Assembly: GCA_958428235.1 (NCBI GenBank)
Contig: CAUAFG010000011.1
Coordinates: 1 to 64,000 of the forward strand
Reading direction: 5' to 3'
From: Faeciplasma sp900553675
Lineage (GTDB): Bacteria; Bacillota; Clostridia; Oscillospirales; Ruminococcaceae
DNA length: 64,000 nt
Of this stretch, positions 33,526-42,722 are shown piece after piece. Under the pieces are notes generated by a model. That model was not told where the DNA came from. It saw only the letters and a list, made by a program, of their open reading frames with translations, and did not search any database. The translations under genes were made by a program, and so were the position numbers. Every line of letters begins with the position of its first letter. The first letter of the stretch is position 1.

Positions 33526-33799
33526 TAAGAAAAAAATTCCGGTTCGCACCTGCTTGGGCTGCGGTGAGCCTAAGGAGAAAAGAGCATTGATAAGAATTGT
33601 GCGGACACCGGAGGGAGAAATTTTAATCGACCCGACAGGGAAAAAATCCGGAAGAGGAGCCTATATCTGCCCGAATGCGGAGTGTTTTAATAAGGCGAGA
33701 AAGGCAAAAAGGCTGGAAAGAGCCTTTGAAACAGCCATTCCGGACGAGATATATCAAAAACTTGAAAACGATTTGAAGGGCGGTGGCGAAAACGTCTGA
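33518..33799 (+). CDS. ylxR: RNase P modulator RnpM (YlxR)
   Basis: 93 residues from ATG 33518, inside the last codons of nusA. The conserved RTCLGCGEPKEKRALIRIVR and KKSGRGAYICPNAEC segments are the YlxR family core; the protein binds RNA, and in Bacillus it inhibits RNase P. A longer upstream frame is just a nusA shadow. It overlaps the next gene by 17 bp. Confidence 0.92.
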   Translation: MVSKKKIPVRTCLGCGEPKEKRALIRIVRTPEGEILIDPTGKKSGRGAYICPNAECFNKARKAKRLERAFETAIPDEIYQKLENDLKGGGENV

Positions 33800-34112
33800 T
33801 ATAACAGGACTTATAACCATCTGCCGCCGAGCCGGAAAGCTTGTTATGGGAATGGATGAGGTGAAAGCCGCCTGCAGAGCGGGCAAGGCGTGCGGAGTGA
33901 TAACCGTGTGCGACCTTTCGCCGAAGTCCTTTAAAGAAATCGCTTTTACCTGCGCCGAGGAGACGGTGCCATTGTATAAAACGGATATGACAATGGACGA
34001 TATGGGAGCGGCTTTGGGAAAGGTATACGGCATTATTGCCATAGCCGACAAGGGATTTATGAAAGCCGCAGCCAAAAAGCTTACGCCGGTCAGGTTGGAC
34101 GATACTTATTGA
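33783..34112 (+). CDS. ylxQ: L7Ae-family ribosomal protein YlxQ
   Basis: 109 residues from GTG 33783, with AAGGGCG upstream; begins within ylxR. L7Ae/L30e-type kink-turn RNA-binding protein: GLITICRRAGKLVMGMDEVKAA is the family signature. Function likely ribosome-associated. Sits between ylxR and infB as in other Firmicutes. Confidence 0.9.
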   Translation: MAKTSDITGLITICRRAGKLVMGMDEVKAACRAGKACGVITVCDLSPKSFKEIAFTCAEETVPLYKTDMTMDDMGAALGKVYGIIAIADKGFMKAAAKKLTPVRLDDTY

Positions 34113-34144
34113 ATAAGTAAAGAAACATAAGGAGTATACTGCCT

Positions 34145-36781
34145 ATGATTACAAAATACAAATTAAGCGACCTTGCAAAGCATCTGAAGCTTGCCCCGCA
34201 GGAGATCATCGACTGTCTGGCGGCAAAGTACGGAGTTAAAAAGGCTTCGTCCTCGCTTGCGCCCGAGGAGGTAAACTATGTTTTAGAATACTTCACTCAG
34301 CACAATCAGGTTGAAAGCTTTGACGGATATTTTGCCTACAGACCGGTGAGAAAGCCGAAGACAAAGCCGGCACCGAAGCAGGAACCGACGGCATCTGCAA
34401 AGCCGGAACCCAAGCCCGAGACAAAGGCTGAATCCAAGCCTGAACCGACGGTGTCCGCCAAGGCGGAACCCAAGGCTGAGGTTAAGCCCGAAGTTAAGAC
34501 CGAGGCAAAGCCTGAGCCCAAGTCTGAGACGAAGCCCGAACAGAAGGCTTCCGCAAAGCAGGAAGCAGCGGTATCTGCCAAGGCAGAACCCAAGTCCGAG
34601 GCAACTGTAGCTGCCAAGGCGGAACCCAAGCCTGAGCAAACGGCATCTGCCAAGCCCGCACCCAAGCAGCAGAGCGGACAGGGACAGGACAAGGGCGCAA
34701 AGCCGCGCCACGAGGACAAGAAAAAGCCTGCCAAAAAGCAGGACAGGGGCGAGAGAGTCCAGCTTGTCACCAACACAACATCCTCATCTGCCTACGATTC
34801 GGGCGAGAACAAGAGGATTGTCGATACAAGGGGAAGCTATGTAAATATCGACAAGTACAATGATAAATACGACAATCTTGCCGATACTAAGAACAGAGCG
34901 GGAGACAACTATCAGAAAAAGCAGAAGCTTGTTCAGAAATCCAAGCAGCAGCGCAAGGAGCGTCTTTCCACCAAGCGGGAGACCGAGGCTGAGAAGCTAA
35001 GGCGTATGGAGCTTGAAAGAGCAAGAAAGCAGCAGCTTAAGGTAATGATTCCCGACGAGATAGTTGTTTCCGAGCTTGCAACCCGCTTGAAAGCCACCGT
35101 TACCGACGTTATCAAAAAGCTGATGGGCTTGGGAGTTATGGCTAACCAGAACCAGACCATCGACTTTGACACCGCCGCGCTTGTAGCCGAAGAGATTGGC
35201 GCAAAGGTTGAGCACGAGGTGGTTGTAACCATCGAGGAAAGACTTATCGTTGACGAAGAGGATAAGGCTGAGGATTTGCAGCCCAGAAGCCCTGTAGTTG
35301 TCGTTATGGGACACGTTGACCACGGCAAAACCTCGCTTTTAGACAAAATCCGTCACGCAAACGTCACCGCAACCGAGGCTGGCGGTATCACCCAGCATAT
35401 CGGTGCTTACAGAGTAACCGTTTCGGGCAGGGAGATAACCTTCCTCGACACCCCCGGACACGAAGCCTTTACCGCTATGAGACTTCGCGGAGCTATGGTT
35501 ACGGATATAGCGATACTTGTTGTAGCCGCCGACGACGGCATTATGCCTCAGACCATCGAGGCTATTAACCACGCAAAGGCAGCGGGTGTTTCCATCATCG
35601 TTGCAATAAACAAGATGGATAAGGAAGCCGCAAATCCCGACAGAATCATGCAGCAGCTGACCGAGCACGAGCTTGTTCCCGAGGAGTGGGGCGGAGACGT
35701 TATATGCGTTCCCGTTTCGGCAAAGACCGGCATGGGTATTGACGATTTGTTGGAAAACGTCCTTCTGACAGCCGACGTTTTAGAGCTTAAAGCCAACCCC
35801 AACCGCCTTGCAAAGGGTTCTATCATCGAAGCAAGGCTGGATAAGGGCAGAGGTCCTGTTGCCACCGTGCTTGTTCAGAACGGTACCCTTAATCTGGGCG
35901 ACATCATCATCGCCGGAACCGCAGTGGGCAGAGTAAGAACAATGGTTGACGATAAAGGAAGAAACGTCACCAAGGCAGGACCCAGCGTTCCTGTTGAGAT
36001 AACAGGTCTTACCGAGGTTCCCTCGGCAGGCGACGTTATCAACGCCGTTGCGGACGAAAGACTTGCAAGAGAGCTTGTTGAACAGCGCAAGCAGGAAGCC
36101 AAGGAGGAGGTATTCAAGCAGTATCAGAAGGTAACTCTTGACAACCTCTTCGACCAGATCTCCGAGGGCGAAATGAAGGAGCTTCCGATAATCGTAAAGG
36201 CGGACGTTCAGGGCTCTGTAGAAGCCGTAAAGCAGTCGCTTGAAAAGATATCCAACGACGAGGTAAAGGTAAGAGTTATCCACGGCGGCGTTGGCGCGAT
36301 TTCGGAATCGGATGTTATGCTTGCAAACGCTTCCAACGCGATAATAGTAGGCTTTAACGTAAGACCCGACCCTGTTGCCAAGGAGAATGCCGAGCGCGAC
36401 GGTGTTGACATAAGAACCTACAGAGTAATATACGAGGCAATAGAGGAAATCGAGGACGCTATGAAGGGTATGCTTGCCCCGAAGTTCGTTGAAACCGACA
36501 CTGCCAGAGTAGAGGTAAGGCAGGTTTACAAGATTTCCGGCGTGGGCTCGGTTGCGGGCTGCTATGTTGTAAGCGGAAAGATTTCAAGAAACGACCTTGT
36601 CCGCGTGGTAAGAGACGGTATTGTTATCTCAGAGGATAAGATGTCCAGCTTAAAGCGGTTTAAGGACAATGTCCGCGAGGTTGCCGCTAACTTTGAGTGC
36701 GGCATAACCTTAGAGCGTTTCAACGACTTTAAGGAGGGCGACATCTTTGAGGCTTACCAGATGACCGAGGTCGAAAGATAA
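34145..36781 (+). CDS. infB: Translation initiation factor IF-2
   Basis: 878 residues. GTPase that places initiator tRNA on the 30S subunit. The G domain begins near residue 385: GHVDHGKT (G1, about 388-395), DTPGHEAF (G3) and NKMD (G4), followed by domain II and the C-terminal initiator-tRNA domain. The N-terminus has a small IF2N domain (YKLSDLAKHLKLAPQEII), a second IF2N near 300, and between them about 130 residues of imperfect KPEPK/SAKAEPK repeats, longer and more regular than usual. AAGGAG precedes the ATG. Confidence 0.97.
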   Translation: MITKYKLSDLAKHLKLAPQEIIDCLAAKYGVKKASSSLAPEEVNYVLEYFTQHNQVESFDGYFAYRPVRKPKTKPAPKQEPTASAKPEPKPETKAESKPEPTVSAKAEPKAEVKPEVKTEAKPEPKSETKPEQKASAKQEAAVSAKAEPKSEATVAAKAEPKPEQTASAKPAPKQQSGQGQDKGAKPRHEDKKKPAKKQDRGERVQLVTNTTSSSAYDSGENKRIVDTRGSYVNIDKYNDKYDNLADTKNRAGDNYQKKQKLVQKSKQQRKERLSTKRETEAEKLRRMELERARKQQLKVMIPDEIVVSELATRLKATVTDVIKKLMGLGVMANQNQTIDFDTAALVAEEIGAKVEHEVVVTIEERLIVDEEDKAEDLQPRSPVVVVMGHVDHGKTSLLDKIRHANVTATEAGGITQHIGAYRVTVSGREITFLDTPGHEAFTAMRLRGAMVTDIAILVVAADDGIMPQTIEAINHAKAAGVSIIVAINKMDKEAANPDRIMQQLTEHELVPEEWGGDVICVPVSAKTGMGIDDLLENVLLTADVLELKANPNRLAKGSIIEARLDKGRGPVATVLVQNGTLNLGDIIIAGTAVGRVRTMVDDKGRNVTKAGPSVPVEITGLTEVPSAGDVINAVADERLARELVEQRKQEAKEEVFKQYQKVTLDNLFDQISEGEMKELPIIVKADVQGSVEAVKQSLEKISNDEVKVRVIHGGVGAISESDVMLANASNAIIVGFNVRPDPVAKENAERDGVDIRTYRVIYEAIEEIEDAMKGMLAPKFVETDTARVEVRQVYKISGVGSVAGCYVVSGKISRNDLVRVVRDGIVISEDKMSSLKRFKDNVREVAANFECGITLERFNDFKEGDIFEAYQMTEVER

Positions 36782-36818
36782 TCCCGAAAAGATATATTGA
36801 AAGGAATCAACCATAATT

Positions 36819-37199
36819 ATGGCAGATTACAAATCAGGGCGCATGGCGTCTGATATCCAAAGAATTATAATGGGAATCCTCCCCGAGCTTAAAGACCCAA
36901 GGGTTAAGGGGCAGATGCTCACCGTTGTGCGGGTTGAGGTTACTCACGACCGCTCGTCGGCAAGGGTGTATGTCTCCAGCGTTGAAGGCTTTGACAAGGC
37001 AAAGGAAGCTGTTAAGGGTCTTGAAAGCGCAACCGGCTTTATCAGAAGGGAGATTTCCGGCGTTCTGCACATAAGAAAGGCTCCCGAGCTTAAGTTTATC
37101 GCGGACGATTCGACGGAATACTCCGCACACATCTCAAAAATGCTCAAGGAGCTTGACATCAACTACGATTCGGAGGAGGATTCGGATGAGCGCTTATAA
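36819..37199 (+). CDS. rbfA: Ribosome-binding factor A
   Basis: 126 residues. RbfA binds the 30S neck for late 16S rRNA maturation. KH-like fold with the signature RVEVTHDRSSARVYVS and VLHIRKAPELKFIADDS. AAAGGAA precedes the ATG. The last codons overlap nrnA by 14 bp. Confidence 0.95.
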   Translation: MADYKSGRMASDIQRIIMGILPELKDPRVKGQMLTVVRVEVTHDRSSARVYVSSVEGFDKAKEAVKGLESATGFIRREISGVLHIRKAPELKFIADDSTEYSAHISKMLKELDINYDSEEDSDERL

Positions 37200-38130
37200 G
37201 GAGCTTGCCGAAAAGCTTGACAAAATAGACAACGTTTCCATTCTGACCCACAAAAGTCCGGACGGCGACTGCATTGGCGGAGGGCTTGCCTTGTGCTACT
37301 GGCTTCGCTCCAAGGGCAAAAAGGCGAACGTGTTAAATTCCGACGGCATACCCGAAAGGTATGATTTTCTGTCACAGGGATATGAACCGATGGAGTTTGA
37401 GGAGCAGGCGGTGGTTTCGGTGGACGTTGCCGACACCGCGCTTTTGGGAGACGTCCTTTCGCACTATGCCGACAGGATAGACATCTGCATAGACCATCAC
37501 AAGTCGAACAAAAGCTTTGCAAAATACAGCTATGTTGACAAAGAGGCTTCGGCGGTGTGTTTAGTGCTTTATGAACTTTTTGAGTATATGGGCGGGGGAT
37601 ATGATAAGCTTATAGCCTCCTGCCTGTATACTGGAATCGCCACCGATACCGGCTGCTTTAAGTATCAGAATACCACTCCGGCTGCCCACAGAGCGGCGGC
37701 GGGGCTGATGGAAAAGGACGTGGATTATGAAAACATAAACCGCCGCATGTTCGATATAAAGTCGCGCGGAAGAATACTTGCCGAACAGCGTCTTATAGGA
37801 AGAATGAAGTATTTTGCCGACGATGCAATTGCCATCATCACCATAACCAACGAGATGATTGAAAACTACGGCATAGACCGCTCTGAGCTGGACGGCTTTG
37901 CCTCCATCCCGCTTACGGTTGAGGGAGTTAAGATAGGCATAACCTTAAAGCAGCAGCCGGACGATGAAAACGTTTTCAAAGCCTCGATAAGGACTACCGA
38001 GGCGGACGCTTCGGCGCTTGCTTCCGAGTTTGGCGGCGGGGGACATATCAGAGCCGCGGGCTGCACTCTTAACGGCGGCGCGCGGGATGTTACCAAGCGG
38101 ATAGTTGCGGCGGCCAAGAGGTATCTATGA
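37186..38130 (+). CDS. nrnA: DHH-family bifunctional oligoribonuclease/pAp phosphatase (NrnA)
   Basis: 314 residues from ATG 37186, with GGAGGA 9 bases upstream, inside the rbfA end. NrnA degrades very short RNA and pAp using two Mn ions. DHH-domain metal motifs: LTHKSPDGDCIGGG (D-x-D), VSVDVADT, and the DHH itself in CIDHHKSNKS; TGIATDTGCFKYQNT follows. The DHHA1 C-terminus has FGGGGHIRAAGC. Usual neighbour of rbfA and truB in Firmicutes. ATGA overlap with truB. Confidence 0.94.
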   Translation: MSAYKELAEKLDKIDNVSILTHKSPDGDCIGGGLALCYWLRSKGKKANVLNSDGIPERYDFLSQGYEPMEFEEQAVVSVDVADTALLGDVLSHYADRIDICIDHHKSNKSFAKYSYVDKEASAVCLVLYELFEYMGGGYDKLIASCLYTGIATDTGCFKYQNTTPAAHRAAAGLMEKDVDYENINRRMFDIKSRGRILAEQRLIGRMKYFADDAIAIITITNEMIENYGIDRSELDGFASIPLTVEGVKIGITLKQQPDDENVFKASIRTTEADASALASEFGGGGHIRAAGCTLNGGARDVTKRIVAAAKRYL

Positions 38131-39005
38131 AATCCGGAGTTCTGCTTGTAAACAAGCCTGCGGATTTTACATCATTCGACGTTATAGCCAAGCTTAGGGG
38201 AATCCTTCACGAAAGGCGTTTGGGTCACACCGGAACGCTCGACCCCATGGCAACCGGAGTTTTGCCGGTTCTGGTGGGAACGGCGACCAAGGCAAGCGAC
38301 ATCCTGCCCGAAAACGAAAAGAGCTACAGGGCGGGCTTTGCTCTCGGAAAAGCCACCGACACCCTTGACATTACAGGGACAGTCACCGAAACAAGCGACA
38401 AAAGGGCGACAAGGCAGGAGATTGATGCCACGCTTGAAGGATTTAAGGGCAGTATCAGTCAGCTTCCGCCAATGTATTCGGCAGTCTCGGTGAACGGCAG
38501 AAGGCTTTACGACCTTGCAAGGCAGGGAATAGAGGTTGAAAGAACGCCCCGCACGGTGGAAATCTACTCCATCACCCTGAGTGATTTTGATGAGGAAGCG
38601 GGCGAGGGTACTCTTAGTATATCCTGCTCAAAGGGGACATACATACGCTCGATTGTCGACGATCTGGGCAGGGCTTTGGGAACCTTTGCCGTTATGACAA
38701 GCTTGGTTCGCACATCGTCTCAGGGCTTTAAGCTTGCCGACTGCATGACTCTTGACGAGATACAGGCTTGCGAGGATATCGAAGCACGAATCATCCCGCC
38801 GGACAGTCTGTTTGAATGTTATCCAAAGCTTATATTGAGCGAAAAGCAGACGGTTATGTATAAAAACGGAGTAAGGCTCGACCCTGCAAGGGTAAAAGGG
38901 GCGAGTGAAGCGGGAATCTACCGCGTTTACGGCGGCGAATTTCTGGGGCTTTGCAAAGTGGAGAACGCTGAAATGGTTATATACAAAAATTTTTGGAAGA
39001 ATTGA
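38127..39005 (+). CDS. truB: tRNA pseudouridine-55 synthase
   Basis: 292 residues. Makes pseudouridine 55 in the T loop of tRNAs. Signature LVNKPADFTSFDVIAKLR near the start, catalytic aspartate in GHTGTLDPMATGVLPV near residue 40, and GTYIRSIVDDLG. Start overlaps nrnA (ATGA). The C-terminal PUA-like part is short, as in Firmicutes. ribF follows after 2 bp. Confidence 0.95.
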   Translation: MKSGVLLVNKPADFTSFDVIAKLRGILHERRLGHTGTLDPMATGVLPVLVGTATKASDILPENEKSYRAGFALGKATDTLDITGTVTETSDKRATRQEIDATLEGFKGSISQLPPMYSAVSVNGRRLYDLARQGIEVERTPRTVEIYSITLSDFDEEAGEGTLSISCSKGTYIRSIVDDLGRALGTFAVMTSLVRTSSQGFKLADCMTLDEIQACEDIEARIIPPDSLFECYPKLILSEKQTVMYKNGVRLDPARVKGASEAGIYRVYGGEFLGLCKVENAEMVIYKNFWKN

Positions 39006-39007
39006 TT

Positions 39008-39883
39008 ATGAAAACGCAATTTAGAGCGGTGCTGCTGGGTCTGTTTGACGGCGTACACTTAGGTCACGCTGCCGCATGCCGCGCGCTTTGCAAGAGCGGG
39101 GCGGACATTAAAACCGTATACACCTTCCGCTCGGCAGAGCTTAAAACCAAGGGCGAGCGCAGACTGATCCTTAACGACAGCGAAAAGGAACAAAAGCTTT
39201 TGTCTCTTGGTGCGGACGAGGTAATATTTGCGCCGTTCGCTGAGGTCAGGGACTTTAGTCCCGCCGAGTTTATCCAAAAGGTTATAATAAACCAGCTTGG
39301 CGCGGACAAGGTGATCTGCGGTGAGAATTTCCGCTTCGGCAAAGACGCCTTGGGCGACTGCGATATTCTGCGCGGGCTTTTAGCGCACGAGGGAATAGAG
39401 CTTGAAGTTGTGCCGACTGTCACATATGACGGCGAAATTGTCTCCACCACCCGCATAAGAAAGCTTTTGGAGCAGGGCGACATAAAGGCAGCAAACCGCC
39501 TTTTAGGCTACAAATACTTCCTTAAAGGAACCGTTTTACACGGCGACGCAAGGGGAAGAAAAATGGGCATAAGAACTATAAACACCTCCTTTGACGGTCA
39601 AAAAATCCTGCCGCCGGGCGGGGTATATTCCAGCGACGTTATCATCGGCGGAAAGAGATACATGGGCGTGACGAATGTCGGGGTAAGACCTACATTCTAT
39701 GAGTCGGGTGAAATCGGCATAGAAACCCATATAATTGACTTTGATGGAGATGTTTATAGCAATACCGTTAGTATATTATTCAACAAATTTTACCGCGAGG
39801 AGAAAAAATTCTCCGACGCTGCCGCTCTGATAGAGACTATCAAGGGCGATATAGAAAGAAGAAAGGAAGAGAGTAATGAGTGA
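39008..39883 (+). CDS. ribF: Bifunctional riboflavin kinase/FAD synthetase
   Basis: 291 residues from ATG 39008. Converts riboflavin to FMN and FMN to FAD. N-terminal nucleotidyltransferase with LGLFDGVHLGHAAACR (HxGH site) and the ISTTRIR-like VSTTRIRKLL; C-terminal riboflavin kinase with KGTVLHGDARGRKMGIRTINT and GVTNVGVRPTF. No FMN riboswitch, as it is inside an operon. Overlaps gltX by 8 bp. Confidence 0.94.
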   Translation: MKTQFRAVLLGLFDGVHLGHAAACRALCKSGADIKTVYTFRSAELKTKGERRLILNDSEKEQKLLSLGADEVIFAPFAEVRDFSPAEFIQKVIINQLGADKVICGENFRFGKDALGDCDILRGLLAHEGIELEVVPTVTYDGEIVSTTRIRKLLEQGDIKAANRLLGYKYFLKGTVLHGDARGRKMGIRTINTSFDGQKILPPGGVYSSDVIIGGKRYMGVTNVGVRPTFYESGEIGIETHIIDFDGDVYSNTVSILFNKFYREEKKFSDAAALIETIKGDIERRKEESNE

Positions 39884-41336
39884 AGTAAGAACAAGATTTG
39901 CACCCAGCCCGACCGGCTATATGCACATCGGAAACTTAAGAACCGCGCTTTACACCTACCTCATCGCGAAAAAAGAGGGCGGAAAGTTTATTTTAAGAAT
40001 CGAGGATACCGACCAGGAAAGATACGTTGAAGGGGCAACCGACATAATCTATCGCACCCTGAAAACAGTAGGCTTAAACTGGGACGAGGGACCGGACATC
40101 GGCGGACCTGTAGGCCCATACATCCAGTCGGAGCGCATGGGAATCTTTAAAAAGTATGCCATAGAGCTTGTCGAAAAGGGCGCGGCTTACTATTGCTTTT
40201 GCGACAAGGATCGCCTTGCCGAGCTTAAGGCTGTTCAGGAGGCTTCAGGCGTAAGCCCGATGTATGACAGGCACTGCCGCAATCTTTCCAAGGAGGAAGT
40301 TGAAGCCAAGCTTGCCGAGGGCGTACCCTATGTTATCCGCCAGAAGATTCCGCTTGAAGGCACAACCACCTTCCACGACGAGCTTTTCGGAGATATCACG
40401 GTTGAAAATTCTACCCTTGACGACCAGATTCTATTAAAGGCAGACGGCATGCCCACCTACAACTTTGCAAACGTTGTAGACGACCATCTGATGGGAATAA
40501 CCCACGTTGTAAGAGGAAACGAGTATCTTGCCTCTGCGCCCAAGTACAATCTTTTGTACGAGGCTTTCGGCTGGGACATCCCGAAATACATTCACGTCTC
40601 CCCGATAATGAAGGACAAGCACGCAAAGCTTTCCAAGAGAAACGGCGATGCTTCGTTTGAGGATCTTGTGGCAAAGGGATATTTAAGCGAAGCTATCATC
40701 AACTACATTGCGCTTTTGGGATGGGCTCCCAAGGGCGAGCGCGAAATCTACTCGCTTGAAGAGCTTAAGCAAGAGTTTGACATCGAGGGTCTTTCAAAGT
40801 CGCCCTCCATCTTCGACCCGCTCAAGCTGCGCGCAATCAACGGCGAATACATCAGAATGCTGACTCCCGAAAAGTTTTTGGAGTACGCCACACCCTACAT
40901 CCGCGAGAGCGTAAAGCGTGAGGACGTTGACCTTTCCAAGATATCGGCGCTTTTGCAGAACCGCACCGAGGTGTTCACCGACATCCCCGAGCAGGTAGAT
41001 TTTATCGACGAAATGCCGGACTATGATCTGGCTTTATACGAAAACAAGAAGATGAAGACCAACTGCGACACCGCGCTCGACGCTCTCACACGTTCTCTGC
41101 CGGTAATGGAAGCGATTGAGGACTGGAGATTCGACGTTTTGCACGACGCGCTGTTCAAGCTGATTGCCGATATGGGCGTCAAGAACGGATACGTTCTTTG
41201 GCCCGTGAGAGTTGCGATAAGCGGCAAGCAGTTCACTCCCGGCGGAGCGTTTGAGATTGCCGAGATAATTGGCAAGGATGACACTATTGCAAGGATGAAG
41301 CGGTCGATTGAAATGCTTAAGAATCGCGCAAATTAA
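39876..41336 (+). CDS. gltX: Glutamyl-tRNA synthetase
   Basis: 486 residues. Charges tRNA-Glu (and, in many Firmicutes, tRNA-Gln for later amidation). Class I motifs: PSPTGYMHIGNLRTALYTYL at the start (HIGN in place of HIGH) and KLSKRNGD near residue 250. Anticodon-binding helical domain at the C-terminus. AAGGAAGAG lies before the ATG. Last gene of the rimP operon here; the repeat element behind it (41440) carries a terminator hairpin. tRNA-Glu is at 17714. Confidence 0.96.
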   Translation: MSEVRTRFAPSPTGYMHIGNLRTALYTYLIAKKEGGKFILRIEDTDQERYVEGATDIIYRTLKTVGLNWDEGPDIGGPVGPYIQSERMGIFKKYAIELVEKGAAYYCFCDKDRLAELKAVQEASGVSPMYDRHCRNLSKEEVEAKLAEGVPYVIRQKIPLEGTTTFHDELFGDITVENSTLDDQILLKADGMPTYNFANVVDDHLMGITHVVRGNEYLASAPKYNLLYEAFGWDIPKYIHVSPIMKDKHAKLSKRNGDASFEDLVAKGYLSEAIINYIALLGWAPKGEREIYSLEELKQEFDIEGLSKSPSIFDPLKLRAINGEYIRMLTPEKFLEYATPYIRESVKREDVDLSKISALLQNRTEVFTDIPEQVDFIDEMPDYDLALYENKKMKTNCDTALDALTRSLPVMEAIEDWRFDVLHDALFKLIADMGVKNGYVLWPVRVAISGKQFTPGGAFEIAEIIGKDDTIARMKRSIEMLKNRAN

Positions 41337-41439
41337 TCAGGCGGTTTTTGCGGGATTTCATATTGATTACACATTGGTGTGATATTATTGATGTCGGATT
41401 GTGACAAAGACTATATATCGGGGCTTGGTTTGGACTATT

Positions 41440-41655
41440 ACTGAGTGCAGGGATGGACGCGCTCCGCGCGCCCATAGGGAGACCCCCGACGAGGGTCTCC
41501 CCACGTAAAAACAGTCCACCGGACTGTTTTTACTCCCCGTCCTGCGTTTCGCTTGCGCTGGGGATTTCGCGCTCTGCGGAGCGCGACTTGGGGCACCGCC
41601 CCAAGACCCTGCCAGCCTTTCGAGAAAGGCTGGATCGAAAGCTTTTAGTTTTTTG
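41440..41655 (-). repeat. Dispersed multi-hairpin intergenic element, copy C (inverted)
   Basis: Same element as 6671 and 26558 but reversed. Read on the minus strand: CCAGCCTTTC/GAAAGGCTGG, CTTGGGGC/GCCCCAAG, GCGCTC/GAGCGC, the GAAATCCCCAGC box, AACAGTCC/GGACTGTT with T tract, GGGAGACCC/GGGTCTCCC, TGGGCGCGC/GCGCGTCCA and the CTGCACTCAG tail. Its GCGCTC/GAGCGC stem replaces GCTCCC/GGGAGC of the other copies on both arms. The two-sided AACAGTCC hairpin probably ends gltX transcription. Confidence 0.85.
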
Positions 41656-41730
41656 TCCTTGAAGGATAGTTATAGGCTGACATTGATATTCTTTTGAAAT
41701 TTGCCAACAAAATAGGAAAGGATGAGGCTG

Positions 41731-42720
41731 ATGATAGAAGTAAAAAACCTTTCTAAGTCTTACGGCGACAAAAAAGCCGTGGACAACATAAGCTTTAAAG
41801 CCAACGACGGCGAGATACTGGGCTTTCTGGGTCCCAACGGTGCGGGCAAGTCCACTACAATGAATATCCTTACCGGATATTTAAGCTCGACAAGCGGCGA
41901 AGCTTACATCAACGGAAAGGAAATATTGGAAGACCCAATCGCTGCAAAGAAGGAAATTGGCTATCTGCCGGAATTTCCTCCTTTATACCTTGATATGACG
42001 GTTAAGGAGTACCTTTACTTTGTCTACGAGCTTAAGGGCTGCAAGCTTCCCAGAAACACTCATTTAAAGGAGATTTGCGAGCTTGTTAAGATAGACAACG
42101 TTTACAACCGCATAATCAAAAATCTTTCAAAGGGATACAAGCAGCGTGTGGGATTGGCTCAGGCGCTGGTGGGAAACCCTAACGTTCTGATTTTAGACGA
42201 GCCTACAGTCGGACTTGACCCCAAGCAGATAATTGAGATAAGAACTCTTATAAGAAAGCTTGGCAAAAACCACACGGTTATTCTTTCATCGCACATTTTA
42301 ACCGAGGTTCAGGCTGTCTGCGACCGAATTGTTGTTATAAATCAGGGCAAAATCGTCGCCGACGACACTGCCGACAATCTTTCAAACACTCTCACCGCCG
42401 ACCACAAGCTTATTGCACGAATCGACGGTCCGCGTGAGGAGGTTATCAAGGTTGTTAGCGCGATTCCGGGCGTTGTAACCGTTCTGGCGGACATGCAGCG
42501 TGAAAAGGGCGTTTGGGAATACAACATTGAAGCCGTTGAAGGCACCGACATCCGGCGTGAGCTTAACAGGCGTCTTATGGCGCGAAACTGGTATATAATG
42601 GGTCTTAGGTCGAGTGAGCTAAGCCTCGAGGACATTTTCCTGCGGCTTACAATGGGCGAAAGCGTTGACAAGTTCATCAACGACAAGGCAAAAGACCTTG
42701 AAAATCACGAGGAGGCTTAA
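41731..42720 (+). CDS. ABC transporter ATP-binding protein, GldA-like
   Basis: 329 residues from ATG 41731, placed by AAAGGATGAGG; the ATG at 41722 touches the ribosome site. Walker A GPNGAGKST near residue 37, signature LSKGYKQRVGLAQAL, Walker B VLILDEPTVGLD. The extra C-terminal 100 residues resemble DrrA/GldA-type subunits. First gene of a four-gene operon (ATPase, permease, GldG-like, DUF4340) that looks like the GldAFG system; substrate unknown. Confidence 0.92.
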   Translation: MIEVKNLSKSYGDKKAVDNISFKANDGEILGFLGPNGAGKSTTMNILTGYLSSTSGEAYINGKEILEDPIAAKKEIGYLPEFPPLYLDMTVKEYLYFVYELKGCKLPRNTHLKEICELVKIDNVYNRIIKNLSKGYKQRVGLAQALVGNPNVLILDEPTVGLDPKQIIEIRTLIRKLGKNHTVILSSHILTEVQAVCDRIVVINQGKIVADDTADNLSNTLTADHKLIARIDGPREEVIKVVSAIPGVVTVLADMQREKGVWEYNIEAVEGTDIRRELNRRLMARNWYIMGLRSSELSLEDIFLRLTMGESVDKFINDKAKDLENHEEA

Positions 42721-42722
42721 AG

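Noticed and set aside
34283..34776. Long open frames on the minus strand opposite the IF-2 N-terminus
   Set aside because: They arise from the repeated Lys/Pro/Ala/Glu codons of infB and give Leu/Gly/Ser-rich products with no ribosome site.
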